64,000 nucleotides of DNA from Mycobacterium sp. IS-1590 (GTDB lineage: Bacteria; Actinomycetota; Actinomycetes; Mycobacteriales; Mycobacteriaceae), in contig NZ_LQIW01000034.1 of NCBI RefSeq assembly GCF_001500025.1, positions 248,001 through 312,000 of the forward strand. The letters run 5' to 3'. The notes beneath the pieces were generated by a model. It saw only the letters and a program-made list of their open reading frames with translations, made no database searches and was not told the DNA's origin. Of this stretch, positions 30,426 to 39,574 are shown piece by piece (position 1 is the stretch's first letter; the number at the start of each line of letters is the position of its first letter). The position numbers and the translations under genes are program-made.

Positions 30426-31100
30426 TCAGCAGCTGAACTTCTGGCCGGTCTGCGGCGGCGCGGTGACCGACTGCAGGCAGCCGAAGGGTTCAATGCCCGC
30501 GTCGCTGAACTTGACCGCGGACTGATGGGCGTAGTTGACGCAGAACAGTCCGACGGTGTCGGTCCGGCAGCGGTAGTCCCCGAAGGACAGCACCCGTCCG
30601 TACGGCAGCTCGGCGCCTTCGCCGGCGGTGAACCGACCGGGGTCTCCGTGCACGGAGCCGACGGTCACGCTGGTGCCGTCGTAGTCGACCCAGCCGCCCT
30701 TCCACTCGCCGTACGCGTCATCCGGCCGCGGTGGCGGGTTGACCAGGTCCACCAGGCAGGCCAGCGCCCCGTCGGCGTATTGGCTGTCGGTCATGCAGCT
30801 GGTCTTGCCCGACGGCGTGGTGAACGCGACGTCCTCGCCGAGGTCCGTCGTCTGGCCGTCGCGGATGGCCGAGTGGTACTGGCCGGGCGCCGCAGGCTCG
30901 CCGGCTTCGACCCAGGCCACCACGTCGCCGATCGGCGCGCCGGCGGCTGGCGGAGCGGTCGGCTTCGGTTTGGTCGTGGTCGGAGTGGGCGAACTCGCGG
31001 ACGGGGACGGTGGAATCGGTTCGATCCGTTCGGCCTGTCCGCCCGTCGTCGTCGAACACCCCGCCAACAGCACAGCCGCGATCAGCACTGCCATTCGCAT
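30426..31100 (-). CDS. lppI: Lipoprotein LppI-like
   Basis: 224 residues. Lipobox LLAGC (C15), then a Ser/Pro/Thr-rich linker (about 28-55) and a cysteine-containing outer domain (TSCMTDSQ, LACLVDL, YRCRTDTVGLFCVNY, FGCLQS, final C224), probably disulfide-bonded. Its place beside lipT fits Rv2046 LppI. The ATG at 31100 has TAGCCT 7 bases upstream. Function unknown. Confidence 0.75.
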   Translation of the reverse strand: MRMAVLIAAVLLAGCSTTTGGQAERIEPIPPSPSASSPTPTTTKPKPTAPPAAGAPIGDVVAWVEAGEPAAPGQYHSAIRDGQTTDLGEDVAFTTPSGKTSCMTDSQYADGALACLVDLVNPPPRPDDAYGEWKGGWVDYDGTSVTVGSVHGDPGRFTAGEGAELPYGRVLSFGDYRCRTDTVGLFCVNYAHQSAVKFSDAGIEPFGCLQSVTAPPQTGQKFSC

Positions 31101-31107
31101 ACCGGCC

Positions 31108-31113
31108 AGGCTA
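31108..31113 (-). promoter_or_regulatory. -10 element TAGCCT of lppI
   Basis: TAGCCT on the minus strand, 7 bases before the ATG at 31100: leaderless arrangement. Confidence 0.5.
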
Positions 31114-31173
31114 GCGGGCCGATACGCAATCGCAGGCCAGGCGCGGCGGGAGGCCCGGCGTCAAGGTCATTGC

Positions 31174-31179
31174 TAACGT
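31174..31179 (+). promoter_or_regulatory. -10 element TAACGT of lipT
   Basis: TAACGT then 6 bases then ATG at 31186. It favours that ATG over the GTG one codon earlier and indicates a leaderless transcript diverging from lppI. Confidence 0.5.
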
Positions 31180-31185
31180 CGGGTG

Positions 31186-32694
31186 ATGCACGAACACACC
31201 GTCCGCGCGACCATCGCCTCCGGCACGATCGAGGGGTTCACCCGCGACGGCGTGCACCGTTGGCGCGGCATTCCCTACGCGCGCCCGCCGGTGGGCCCGC
31301 TGCGGCTGCGCGCACCCCAGCCCGTGCAGCCGTGGCGCGGGGTCCGATACTGCCACGGATACGGCAACTGCGCCCCCCAGCAACGCATGTACACCATGCT
31401 GGCACCCGGCAAATACCAGCCGATGAGCGAGGATTGCCTGACCCTGAACGTGGTCAGCCCGAAGAAGCGGCAGAACGCCGCGCTGCCGGTGATGGTCTTC
31501 ATCCACGGCGGCGGCTATTTCATGGGGACCTCGGCCACCCCGATCTATGACGGTGCGGCGCTGGCCCGCAAGGGATGCGTGTACGTATCGGTCAACTACC
31601 GCCTGGGTGCGTTGGGGTGTCTGGACCTGTCGTCGCTGTCGAACTCAGACGTCACGATCGACGACAACCTGTATCTGCGCGATCTGGTGATGGCCCTGCG
31701 CTGGGTGCGCGAGAACATCGCGGTGTTCGGCGGCGACCCCGACAACGTGACGATCTTCGGCGAGAGCGCCGGAGCGCACGCCGTGGCCACGCTGCTTGCG
31801 GTGCCCGCCGCGAAAGGCCTTTTCGCCAAGGCGATCTCGGAGAGTCCGGCGGCGGGAATGGTGCGTACCCCGGATGTGGCCGCACAGTACGCGAGCCGGT
31901 TCGCCGCCATGCTGGGCGCGGGGCAGGATGACGGCGCCAACGCCGTGATGGCGGCGCGGCCGGCCGAACTGGTCCATGCGTTCGAAGAGCTCATCAAACA
32001 CGGCCAGCGCGAGATGCTCGGCGCCTTTGCGGCCGGGCCGACGAGCGGAACCGACTACCTGCCAGAGGATCCGGTGGAGGCGATGCGCAGCGGTAAGGGG
32101 CACCAGCTTCCGTTGATCGTCGGGACCAATGCCGAAGAGGCCAACCTCTTCGGTCGCTTCCTCAAGCTGCTACCCATGTCGGAGCCGATGATCGAACGGC
32201 TGCTCGCCGAAGCGGAACCCGAAGAGCGGGAACGCATCACCGCGGCATACCCGGACTATCCGAGCCCGAGGGCATGCATCCAATTCGGCGGTGATTTCGC
32301 GTTCGGCTCGGCCGCCTGGCAGATCGCCGAAGCCCACAGCCGCCATGCGCCGACCTACCTGTACCGCTACGACTACGCGCCGCGCTCGTTGCGCTGGTCG
32401 GGCCTGGGAGCCACGCACGCCACCGAGCTATTGGCGGTATTCGACGTGTACCGCAGCGGGTTCGGCCGTCTGCTCACCGCGGCCGGTGACCGCAGAACCG
32501 CTTTGCGTGTCAGCGATGACGTCCAACGCCGCTGGCGCGAATTCGCCCGCACCGGAGTTCCCGGCGCCGACTGGCCCGCCTACACCGGCGCAGACCGCGC
32601 CGTGCGAGTCTTCGATCAGCGCCCACGCATCGAGTTCGACCCGCACGCCGCCCGCAGGGAGGCGTGGGAGAACATCTCGCTGGTCTCGCGTTAA
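31186..32694 (+). CDS. lipT: Type-B carboxylesterase LipT
   Basis: 502 residues. The oxyanion motif FIHGGGYFMG and nucleophile elbow FGESAGAHA (S194) are clear; the acid is likely the glutamate in TNAEEANLF and the base the histidine in ATHATELLAVF. It hydrolyses carboxyl esters; the natural substrate is unknown. Gene pair lppI/lipT diverges from 85 bases as Rv2046/Rv2045c does. Confidence 0.9.
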   Translation: MHEHTVRATIASGTIEGFTRDGVHRWRGIPYARPPVGPLRLRAPQPVQPWRGVRYCHGYGNCAPQQRMYTMLAPGKYQPMSEDCLTLNVVSPKKRQNAALPVMVFIHGGGYFMGTSATPIYDGAALARKGCVYVSVNYRLGALGCLDLSSLSNSDVTIDDNLYLRDLVMALRWVRENIAVFGGDPDNVTIFGESAGAHAVATLLAVPAAKGLFAKAISESPAAGMVRTPDVAAQYASRFAAMLGAGQDDGANAVMAARPAELVHAFEELIKHGQREMLGAFAAGPTSGTDYLPEDPVEAMRSGKGHQLPLIVGTNAEEANLFGRFLKLLPMSEPMIERLLAEAEPEERERITAAYPDYPSPRACIQFGGDFAFGSAAWQIAEAHSRHAPTYLYRYDYAPRSLRWSGLGATHATELLAVFDVYRSGFGRLLTAAGDRRTALRVSDDVQRRWREFARTGVPGADWPAYTGADRAVRVFDQRPRIEFDPHAARREAWENISLVSR

Positions 32695-32736
32695 CCTTGG
32701 CGCCCAGCGACCACGAATCGTCACACGGAGGAATGA

Positions 32737-34692
32737 GTGCCCACCATCAACGTCGTCGAGCGCCCCGCAGAACTGAGCGCCGAGTGGTTGACGTCCGCGA
32801 TCGGCTCAGCGGTCGCGGACTTCTCCTACGAGCGCATCGGGACGGGCCAGATGAGCGAGTGCTACCGCGTCGCGCTGACGTACGCGGGTGCGGACACCGG
32901 CCCCGCGACCGTGGTGCTCAAGGTGGCCGCCACCGACCCGGTCAGCAGGCAGACCGGTTTGGCGCTGGGCCTTTACGAACGCGAGGTGCGGTTCTACACC
33001 GACATCGCGCCGCGGATCGGGGGACCGGTGGCGCCGTGCTTTTCGTCGGCATTCAACCCCGAAACGGGCGCCTTCCATCTGCTACTCGGTGACGCGGGAC
33101 CCGCGACCGTCGGAGACGAGATCCGCGGCGCCTCAGTCGAACAGGCCATGCTGGCGCTGTCCGAGCTCGGCCGGTTGCACGGACCGCTGCTCGGCGATCC
33201 CGCTGCCGCGAGCGCCGAGTGGCTCAACCGGGAGGCGCCGGTCAACCAGGCGCTGATCGCCAACCTGTACGCGGGCTTCGCCGAGCGCTACGCCGACAAG
33301 ATCGCGCCCGAGCATCGTGAGGTGTGCGAGCGACTGCTCGCGAGCTTCGACGGGTATCTGGCCGCGGAGTCGGCGGACGACCGGGTCAAGGGGCTCGTGC
33401 ACGGGGACTACCGGCTCGACAACATGCTGTTCGGGCAGGCCGGGGCCGACCGGCCGCTGACAGTCGTCGACTGGCAGACGGTCACCTGGGGTCCGGCGAT
33501 GACCGACGTGGCGTACTTCATGGGCTGTGCGCTCCCTGTCGAGTTGCGCCGCGAGCACTACGACGCGCTGTTGGACGCTTACCACCAGGCGTTGGGTCCC
33601 GACGCGCCGATCAGCTTCGAGGACGTCCGCGACGGCGTGCGCAGGCAGACCTTCTTCGGGGTGATGATGGCGATCATCTCCTCGATGCTGGTCGAGCAGA
33701 CCGAGCGCGGTGACGAGATGTTCATGACGATGCTGCAGCGCCACTGCGAGCACGTAATCGACGTCAACGCGCTGAGCATACTCCCGGAACCGGTTGCGCC
33801 CGAACCCCTTACACCCACGGCCGACGACGAGGGTGAACATCCGCCCGGTGACGAGCCGCTGTGGAACGAGAGCTGGTACTACGACTTCGTCGACCCGCAG
33901 CAGGAGATCGGCGGCTGGATACGTCTCGGCTTGTACCCGAACCTCAAGACCTCCTGGGTCAACGGCCTGGTGTGTGGTCCGGACATCCCGACCTATGCGT
34001 TGCTCGACTTCGAGGGCACCGATGCGATCGAACTGACGCTGACCCCCACCGAACCGCTCAAGACCGTCCGCGTCACGATGCGTGGCCGCGGCCAGGCGTA
34101 CGACGATCCGGCTGGGCTGCTCCGCAACGAATCCGGCCGTCCTGTCGACGTGTCGATGGAACTCGAGTGGACCACCACCGGCACGCCGTATCTGTACCGG
34201 GTGACGCCCCGCTACGAGATACCGTGTTCGGTGTCGGGCACGGTATCCGTCGACGGTCGCGAATTCACGTTCACCGATGTGCCGGGCCAGCGCGACCACT
34301 CGTGGGGTGTGCGCGACTGGTGGGCGATGGACTGGGTGTGGAGCGCGCTGCACCTCGACGACGGCACCCATCTGCACGGTGTCGACATCCGCATCCCCGG
34401 CGCTCCGCCGCTCGGGATCGGTTATGTGCAGTCGACCGGCGAGCCGCTGATCGAACTGCAGAGCGTCACCGCCCGAGAGACGTTCGCCGACAACGCTTTA
34501 CCGGTGAAGACGACGCTGACGCTGGCGCCCGGCGATGTCACCGTCACGGCCGAGGTGCGCGCCCATGCTCCGGTGCTGCTGAAATCACCCGACGGCCGGA
34601 TCAGCCATTTCCCTCGCGCGTGGGCGACGGTCACGACCGCCGACGGCCGCAAGGGCGTGGGCTGGCTGGAGTGGAACCGCAACCAGCCCTAG
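32737..34692 (+). CDS. Kinase fusion: APH-like phosphotransferase plus AttH/CrtC-like C-terminal domain
   Basis: 651 residues in two domains. Residues 1-350 are an APH/ecdysteroid-kinase-like phosphotransferase with the catalytic loop HGDYRLDN (222-229, D224 base, N229 metal) and metal ligand D245 (VDWQTV). Residues about 369-651 are beta-rich (WYYDFVDPQQEIGGWIRLG, GQRDHSWGVRDWW), resembling the AttH/CrtC-like lipocalin pair labelled DUF7064/7065. A GGAGGA box precedes the GTG start. It may phosphorylate a hydrophobic alcohol held by the second domain; this is inference. Confidence 0.75.
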   Translation: MPTINVVERPAELSAEWLTSAIGSAVADFSYERIGTGQMSECYRVALTYAGADTGPATVVLKVAATDPVSRQTGLALGLYEREVRFYTDIAPRIGGPVAPCFSSAFNPETGAFHLLLGDAGPATVGDEIRGASVEQAMLALSELGRLHGPLLGDPAAASAEWLNREAPVNQALIANLYAGFAERYADKIAPEHREVCERLLASFDGYLAAESADDRVKGLVHGDYRLDNMLFGQAGADRPLTVVDWQTVTWGPAMTDVAYFMGCALPVELRREHYDALLDAYHQALGPDAPISFEDVRDGVRRQTFFGVMMAIISSMLVEQTERGDEMFMTMLQRHCEHVIDVNALSILPEPVAPEPLTPTADDEGEHPPGDEPLWNESWYYDFVDPQQEIGGWIRLGLYPNLKTSWVNGLVCGPDIPTYALLDFEGTDAIELTLTPTEPLKTVRVTMRGRGQAYDDPAGLLRNESGRPVDVSMELEWTTTGTPYLYRVTPRYEIPCSVSGTVSVDGREFTFTDVPGQRDHSWGVRDWWAMDWVWSALHLDDGTHLHGVDIRIPGAPPLGIGYVQSTGEPLIELQSVTARETFADNALPVKTTLTLAPGDVTVTAEVRAHAPVLLKSPDGRISHFPRAWATVTTADGRKGVGWLEWNRNQP

Positions 34693-34708
34693 CCTCCATC
34701 TTTGTTGT

Positions 34709-34786
34709 GCGAGCGTGCGTGTTTGCACACGACACGCCGCGGAAATTCGACGTTTTCCGCACCCTCGCGCCGCAGCGAGCGTGCGC
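34709..34786 (+). repeat. 60-bp palindromic intergenic repeat, copy C, with 12-base direct repeat
   Basis: GCGAGCGTGCGTGTTTGCAC then ACGACACGCCGCG (34709-34743) is the family core and tail arm CGCACCCTCGCG closes it near 34770. GCGAGCGTGCGC recurs at 34775-34786 as an extra half unit. It lies between the convergent kinase fusion and YnfA genes and is the inverted partner of copy D. Confidence 0.65.
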
Positions 34787-35115
34787 TAGCGTGGGGCGTA
34801 CATGATCAGACCGACCCCGGCCAGACAGATCAGCGCACCGGTGACGTCCCACCGATCGGGCCGAAAGCCGTCGGCGATCATGCCCCACGCGAGCGAACCG
34901 GCGATGAAGACTCCGCCGTACGCCGCCAGTACCCGGCCGAAATGGGCGTCGGGCTGAAACGCGGCGACGAAACCGTAAGCGCCCAGGGCCATCACGCCCA
35001 CACCGATCCACCACCACCCGCGGTGCTCACGCACGCCCTGCCACACCAGCCACGCGCCGCCGATCTCGAGCACGGCGGCAAGGACGAACAGCATCACCGA
35101 CTTGAGCACCATCAC
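34786..35115 (-). CDS. YnfA/UPF0060 family small membrane protein
   Basis: 109 residues with four helices (about 6-24, 32-52, 62-80, 88-106), a DMT-like small transporter resembling Rv2639c. The motif [15 protein letters not shown] near the N terminus is characteristic. Function is unproven, although E. coli YnfA has been linked to multidrug export. The gene is bracketed by inverted palindromic repeats C and D. GTG start; the next codon is ATG. Confidence 0.85.
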   Translation of the reverse strand: MMVLKSVMLFVLAAVLEIGGAWLVWQGVREHRGWWWIGVGVMALGAYGFVAAFQPDAHFGRVLAAYGGVFIAGSLAWGMIADGFRPDRWDVTGALICLAGVGLIMYAPR

Positions 35116-35130
35116 GTCACTCAGCGTGCC

Positions 35131-35195
35131 GTGAGCGTGCGCAAAATGATGTCATGGCGCGGCGTGTCGTGTGCAGACACGCACCGTCGCGGCAC
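35131..35195 (-). repeat. 60-bp palindromic intergenic repeat, copy D
   Basis: Minus-strand unit: GCGACGGTGCGTGTCTGCAC then ACGACACGCCGCG, ending TTTGCGCACGCTCAC. It is inverted relative to copy C across the YnfA-type gene and shares 30 of 33 core bases with copy A. Confidence 0.65.
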
Positions 35196-35202
35196 GAAGG
35201 GG

Positions 35203-36087
35203 CTATGCCAGGTGGGCGCTGTCGTCGTCGAGGTCGTCGCGGTTCAGGCCCATCGGCGTCGCGGCGGGCAGGTCACCGGCGGCGACCACCTTGCGGGTGA
35301 TCGGGGTCAGCGTGCGGAACAGCGTCTCGATCTCGTCGTCGCTCAACGCGTCGAGCACCGGCAACGCCAACCGATCGGTGTCGTCCTCGATCCGCTGCTT
35401 GAGGTCGCGGCCGGCGTCGGTGAGCTCATCACCGTCGAGCAGCCCGCGCTCGGCGAGCCGGCCGCGGTGCAGGGCCCACTGCTCGTCGTCGTAGTCGCGG
35501 CTGCGCATGATCATCTCCTTGGGCACGCGACCCGCAGCGGCGTGCAGGATGTTGCTCTCGCGACCGGAGATCCCGTGACTGATGAGCACCGCGATGTGAC
35601 CGTCGCCGCGCTGTTCCCGCAGCAACGTGGTGGCATGCCAGAGCTTGGAAAGCGGTTCGTTCGGCCAGGGCAGCGACGCGTTGGCGGCGAACAGGCATCG
35701 ACCGTCGAGCGCGGCGTTGCGCGCGGCTTTCGCCAACAAGTCAGCCGCGGTCGCCACATCGTCGCCCTGTCCGACGCCGTAGCGTTCGAGCGCCGCCACC
35801 GCGGACTCGAGCCGCACGCGCAGCGCCTCCGCCGGGGGAGCGACCTGCCACGCCGCCGGAAGGGCCTTGGCCACCCGCTGCGGCGCGAAGTTGTAGAACG
35901 CCGCGGTGACCACCTCGGGTGGCACCTCGCCCAGCGGCGCCGACCTGGCCCCGAAATAGCCCATCCAGAATCCCTTGTAGCCGAGGCCGTCGAGGGCGGC
36001 GCGAGCTTCCGGCGCGAAGTAGGTGACGGCGTGCACGGGTTCGAGTCGATCGAAGAATCGGCGCGCCAACGATGGTTGCCTGTCCAC
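35203..36087 (-). CDS. SCO6745 (SalK-like) family protein
   Basis: 294 residues. The opening RFFDRLEPVHAVTYFAPEARAALDGLGYKGFWMGYF marks the actinobacterial SCO6745/SalK family, with two related halves and a late winged-helix-like segment. Its activity is unknown. The frame stays open to 36627, but the GTG at 36087 (VDRQPSLA) gives the family start. Confidence 0.8.
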   Translation of the reverse strand: MDRQPSLARRFFDRLEPVHAVTYFAPEARAALDGLGYKGFWMGYFGARSAPLGEVPPEVVTAAFYNFAPQRVAKALPAAWQVAPPAEALRVRLESAVAALERYGVGQGDDVATAADLLAKAARNAALDGRCLFAANASLPWPNEPLSKLWHATTLLREQRGDGHIAVLISHGISGRESNILHAAAGRVPKEMIMRSRDYDDEQWALHRGRLAERGLLDGDELTDAGRDLKQRIEDDTDRLALPVLDALSDDEIETLFRTLTPITRKVVAAGDLPAATPMGLNRDDLDDDSAHLA

Positions 36088-36143
36088 GTCGGCAGTTAAC
36101 CACTGGCCCCGATCCGCGCTCGCCGCGGGCCGATCACGACGGG

Positions 36144-36857
36144 TCAGCGGCCCGGGGGATCCTCGGACACCGCCGAGCTGGCTTCGTCGATGATCGCCCG
36201 CATGGCGTGTTCGGCCGCCGCCTCGTCGCGCATCCTGATCGCGCGCGCCACCTCGTCGTGCAGGTTGATGGCGGCCGGGTTCGGCTTCGAGGGCATCATC
36301 CCGTGGTGGGTTCGCCCGGCGAGCACCTCGGCGACAACACCGTCCAACGCCCGGAACATCTCGTTGCCGCTGGCCTCCAACATGGTCCGGTGAAACAGCT
36401 TGTCGGCCTCCAGGTAGGCCTCGAGGTCGCCCGCGCGGCCGTGCACGACCATGTCCGAAACGGCGGCCGCCATGATTCGGCACTGTTCGGGACCGGCCCG
36501 CCGCGCTGCGAGCGCGGCGGCCGCCGGTTCGAATCCGCGGCGTAGCTCGGACAGCGAGAGGAGCTGAGCGGCCCGGTCGCCGGCGTCCAGGCGCCAGCGA
36601 ATCAGTCTGGGGTCGAAGACATTCCACTTCTCCGAAGGCTGAACCGTGATGCCCACCCGCCGCCGTGACTCCACCATGCCCATCGATTCGAGCACCCGGA
36701 TCGCCTCGCGCGCGACGCTGCGCGACACCCCGTGACGCGAGCTGACCCCGTCGAGGGTTAGCACCTGCCCGGCGGGATACTCACCGGAGACGATCGCGGT
36801 GCCCAGCGCCTTGAGAAGATTGCCATGCAGCGCGCCGACGATTGGTTGAGACGCCAC
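36144..36857 (-). CDS. gntR: GntR/FadR-family regulator, probable gluconate repressor
   Basis: 237 residues. N-terminal winged helix (13-72, SRSVAREAIRVLESMGMVESRRRVG) and an FCD domain (about 95-225) with likely metal ligands D152, H156, H200 and H218. It diverges from gntK, so it probably represses gntK-gntP and is released by gluconate or its phosphate. GTG start. A palindrome lies 5 bases upstream of its start. Confidence 0.88.
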   Translation of the reverse strand: MASQPIVGALHGNLLKALGTAIVSGEYPAGQVLTLDGVSSRHGVSRSVAREAIRVLESMGMVESRRRVGITVQPSEKWNVFDPRLIRWRLDAGDRAAQLLSLSELRRGFEPAAAALAARRAGPEQCRIMAAAVSDMVVHGRAGDLEAYLEADKLFHRTMLEASGNEMFRALDGVVAEVLAGRTHHGMMPSKPNPAAINLHDEVARAIRMRDEAAAEHAMRAIIDEASSAVSEDPPGR

Positions 36858-36862
36858 AAATA

Positions 36863-36929
36863 GATCGTTCCATACGATCGACCATCAGCCGTAAAGACAT
36901 ACCAATACGTGATGCTATTGCAATCGTAT
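36863..36929. promoter_or_regulatory. GntR operator region between gntR and gntK
   Basis: A perfect inverted repeat GATCGT-TCCAT-ACGATC (36863-36879) adjoins the gntR start, and a looser pair ATACG (36905-36909) and CGTAT (36925-36929) lies toward gntK. The stretch is notably AT-rich, as expected of the divergent promoters. Confidence 0.5.
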
Positions 36930-36981
36930 GCCTATTGGGGCATGCTGTGTGATGCCAAACACAACCGGGTAGGTGGAGGTA

Positions 36982-37485
36982 ATGGCGGCTCCGATCGTGG
37001 TCATGGGCGTGTCGGGTTCAGGCAAGTCGACAGTGGGTGCGGCCCTCGCGCAGCGCTTGCGCGTACCGTTCGCCGACGCGGACGACTTTCATCCGCCTGC
37101 CAACATCGCGAAGATGACGGCCGGTGAGGCGCTCGACGACGACGACCGCTATCCGTGGCTGGAAGCGATCGGGGAGTGGTTGGCCGACCGCTGCGCGACC
37201 GGTGGGGTGATGAGTTGCTCGGCGCTCAAGCGCAAGTACCGGGACCAATTGCGGCGCCACTGCCCGGAGATGGAACTGCTGCATCTGGTCGGGACTCCCG
37301 AGGTCATCGGCAGGCGACAGGCCAGCCGCCCCGGTCACTTCATGCCGGCATCGTTGCTGGCTTCTCAATTCGAGACGCTCGAACCGCTGGGGTCCGATGA
37401 GCACGGCGTCGACATCGACGTCGACCAGAGCATCGATGCCATCGTCGAGAGTTATGTGTCGGCAACGGGTTCGGCCGATCGGTAA
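36982..37485 (+). CDS. gntK: Gluconokinase GntK
   Basis: 167 residues. P-loop GVSGSGKST (9-17), DADDFHPPANIAKM (32-45, substrate site) and the lid region RQASRPGHFMP are characteristic. It makes 6-phosphogluconate from gluconate and ATP, feeding the pentose phosphate pathway. A GTG 9 bases upstream (36973) is possible, but lies within the purine-rich ribosome site AGGTGGAGGT, so ATG 36982 is preferred. Confidence 0.93.
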   Translation: MAAPIVVMGVSGSGKSTVGAALAQRLRVPFADADDFHPPANIAKMTAGEALDDDDRYPWLEAIGEWLADRCATGGVMSCSALKRKYRDQLRRHCPEMELLHLVGTPEVIGRRQASRPGHFMPASLLASQFETLEPLGSDEHGVDIDVDQSIDAIVESYVSATGSADR

Positions 37486-37598
37486 GACACGTGACCGACG
37501 CACCGATGGCCGAAGACGATGCCAGTCAGGCACTTCGACCATCCATTGATAGGCGTGAAATGTCCGGAACTGCCCGGCACTGACTGTTCGGAGGCCTG

Positions 37599-39041
37599 AT
37601 GGAAGCAATCGATCCCGCTTACGGAGCGACGACGCTCCTGTTGATCGCCGCGGGGGCGGTGGCGGTCCTGCTGTTTCTGATCATGAAGGTCAAGTTGCAC
37701 GCCTTCGTGGCGTTGGTGCTCGTCAGCGTGCTCACGGCGCTGGCCGCGGGCATTCCGGTGGGCGACGTTCCCGACGCCATCAGCTACGGCTTCTCCAACA
37801 CCCTCGGCTCGGTGGCTCTGCTCGTCGGCTTCGGCGTGATGCTCGGTCGATTACTCGAAGTCACCGGCGGGGCACAGGTTCTGGCCGACACCCTCATCGC
37901 CCGGTTCGGTGAGAAGCGGGCGCCGCTCGCGCTCGGAGTCGCCGCGCTGCTGTTCGGCTTCCCGATCTTCTTCGATGCCGGCCTGGTGGTGTTCCTGCCC
38001 ATCATCATGACCGTCGCGCGACGGTTCGGGGGGTCGCTGCTGTTCTACGGTCTGCCCGCCGCAGGCGCGTTCGCCGCCATGCACGCCCTGGTGCCACCCC
38101 ATCCGGGACCGGTCGCGGCGGCCGAGGCGCTGGGGGCGAGCATCGGTGTCACGCTGCTGGTCGGCGCCCCGGTCGCCGTTCTGTCCTGGTACGTGGGCGT
38201 GCTGCTGGTTTCCCGGGCAATCGGGCGCCGGGTGCATGTCGACGTTCCGACGGCCTTGTTCGGCGAGATGAACGGCGGGACATCGACTTCCGAGCGCGAC
38301 GCCGGCGCCCCCGACGGGTCCGGCGCCGGAGGCGTGGCCACCGCGGCCCGGACCGCTCCGTCCTTCGTCTCTGTGCTCGGCGTGCTGCTTCTGCCGTTCG
38401 TGTTGATCTCCTTCAACACCGTTCTCGACACACTGGTGACCGCCGGGATCCTGGAAGAGGACGCCACGTGGGTGCGGTATCTCATGTTGCTCGGCAACAC
38501 GAGCGTCGCGCTGCTGATCACCGTGATCGTGGCGGCCGTGGTGTTGGGTCTGCGGCGCGGTCGGTCTATGGATGAGGTCAGCGCCCTCTACGACAAAGCC
38601 CTGGGGCCCATCTGCTCGGTCATCTTGATCACCGGGGCCGGCGGCATGTTCGGCGGGGTACTGCGCTTGAGCGGCATCGGCAGCGCACTGAGCGATTCCC
38701 TGTCGGGTCTGGGGATGTCGCTGATCGTCCAGGCCTTCATCATCGCGACGCTGCTGCGCGTGGCCCAGGGATCGGCCACGGTCGCCATCACGACGACGGC
38801 CGGGCTGATCAGCGCGGCAGCGGCCGAGGCGAGCTTGGGCGGTCTTCACCTCACCCTGCTGGTCATCGCCATCGCCGCCGGAGCAACGGTGCTCTCACAC
38901 GTCAACGATTCGGGCTTCTGGTTGGTGAGCCGCTTCTTCGGGATGGACGTCAAGACCACGCTGAAGACGTGGACGGTCATGGAGACCACGCTCGGCCTCA
39001 CCGCATTCGCGTTCAGCCTCGTCCTGTGGCTGGTGATCTGA
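37599..39041 (+). CDS. gntP: Gluconate permease GntP
   Basis: 480 residues, about 12-14 helices, GntP family of H+-coupled gluconate symporters. Conserved stretches are LVGFGVMLGRLLEVTGGAQ, FGFPIFFDAGLVVFLPI, GLPAAGAFAAMHALVPPHPGP and SHVNDSGFWLVSRFFGM. A GGAGG box precedes the ATG. The 113-base gap from gntK shows no obvious terminator, so both are probably one transcript under GntR. Confidence 0.93.
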   Translation: MEAIDPAYGATTLLLIAAGAVAVLLFLIMKVKLHAFVALVLVSVLTALAAGIPVGDVPDAISYGFSNTLGSVALLVGFGVMLGRLLEVTGGAQVLADTLIARFGEKRAPLALGVAALLFGFPIFFDAGLVVFLPIIMTVARRFGGSLLFYGLPAAGAFAAMHALVPPHPGPVAAAEALGASIGVTLLVGAPVAVLSWYVGVLLVSRAIGRRVHVDVPTALFGEMNGGTSTSERDAGAPDGSGAGGVATAARTAPSFVSVLGVLLLPFVLISFNTVLDTLVTAGILEEDATWVRYLMLLGNTSVALLITVIVAAVVLGLRRGRSMDEVSALYDKALGPICSVILITGAGGMFGGVLRLSGIGSALSDSLSGLGMSLIVQAFIIATLLRVAQGSATVAITTTAGLISAAAAEASLGGLHLTLLVIAIAAGATVLSHVNDSGFWLVSRFFGMDVKTTLKTWTVMETTLGLTAFAFSLVLWLVI

Positions 39042-39084
39042 CCCCAAAGTAGTTGCGGGTCAATGGGTCGACCGCTGGTGACGG

Positions 39085-39567
39085 TCAGCCTTTGATGACT
39101 TGCGTACCGCCGGCGAGTTCGTCGTGCTTGCCCTGCTTGGTCGGGCTGCCGCTGATGGTCACGGCGATGACGATGATCGCGATGACGCCTAGCAGTCCGC
39201 CCACGAACGGGATGATCGGAAGCAGCGTCCACGAGTTGCGAATGGCCGCCTGCGCGGCGGACGGCTTGGCCGCCCCACCGGGACCGCGGACGGTGAGGCC
39301 GAGAATCTTCTTGCCCGGTGTCGAGCCCATGCCGGCCTCGAAGGCGAGGAAGTAGACGAACATCAACCCGCCGGTGAAGAAGCCGGTGACCATGATGTTG
39401 GAGGCGGAATCGGTGACGAGGGCCAACAACCAGCTCACGATTCCGACGAGGATGCCGTCGATGATCCGGGCAAGCCAACGCAGAAGCAGGCCGCCCGGCT
39501 GACCGCCGCCCGCGGGGTAGCCGCCGCCGTACTGTCCAGGCTGGGGTCCGAGATTTCCGCTAGTCAT
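39085..39567 (-). CDS. RDD family membrane protein
   Basis: 160 residues. A Gly/Pro/Tyr-rich N terminus (1-26) precedes an RDD domain with three helices; the family signature is LLRWLARIIDGILVG (with R and D) and STPGKKILGLTVRG. Role unknown; some RDD proteins act in ion exchange. The ATG at 39567 has TACATT 7 bases upstream. Confidence 0.85.
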   Translation of the reverse strand: MTSGNLGPQPGQYGGGYPAGGGQPGGLLLRWLARIIDGILVGIVSWLLALVTDSASNIMVTGFFTGGLMFVYFLAFEAGMGSTPGKKILGLTVRGPGGAAKPSAAQAAIRNSWTLLPIIPFVGGLLGVIAIIVIAVTISGSPTKQGKHDELAGGTQVIKG

Positions 39568-39574
39568 CCGAGTC

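Noticed and set aside
34709-35195. Insertion sequence around the YnfA-type gene
   Set aside because: No transposase is present and the flanking sequences belong to a repeat family with solitary copies elsewhere.
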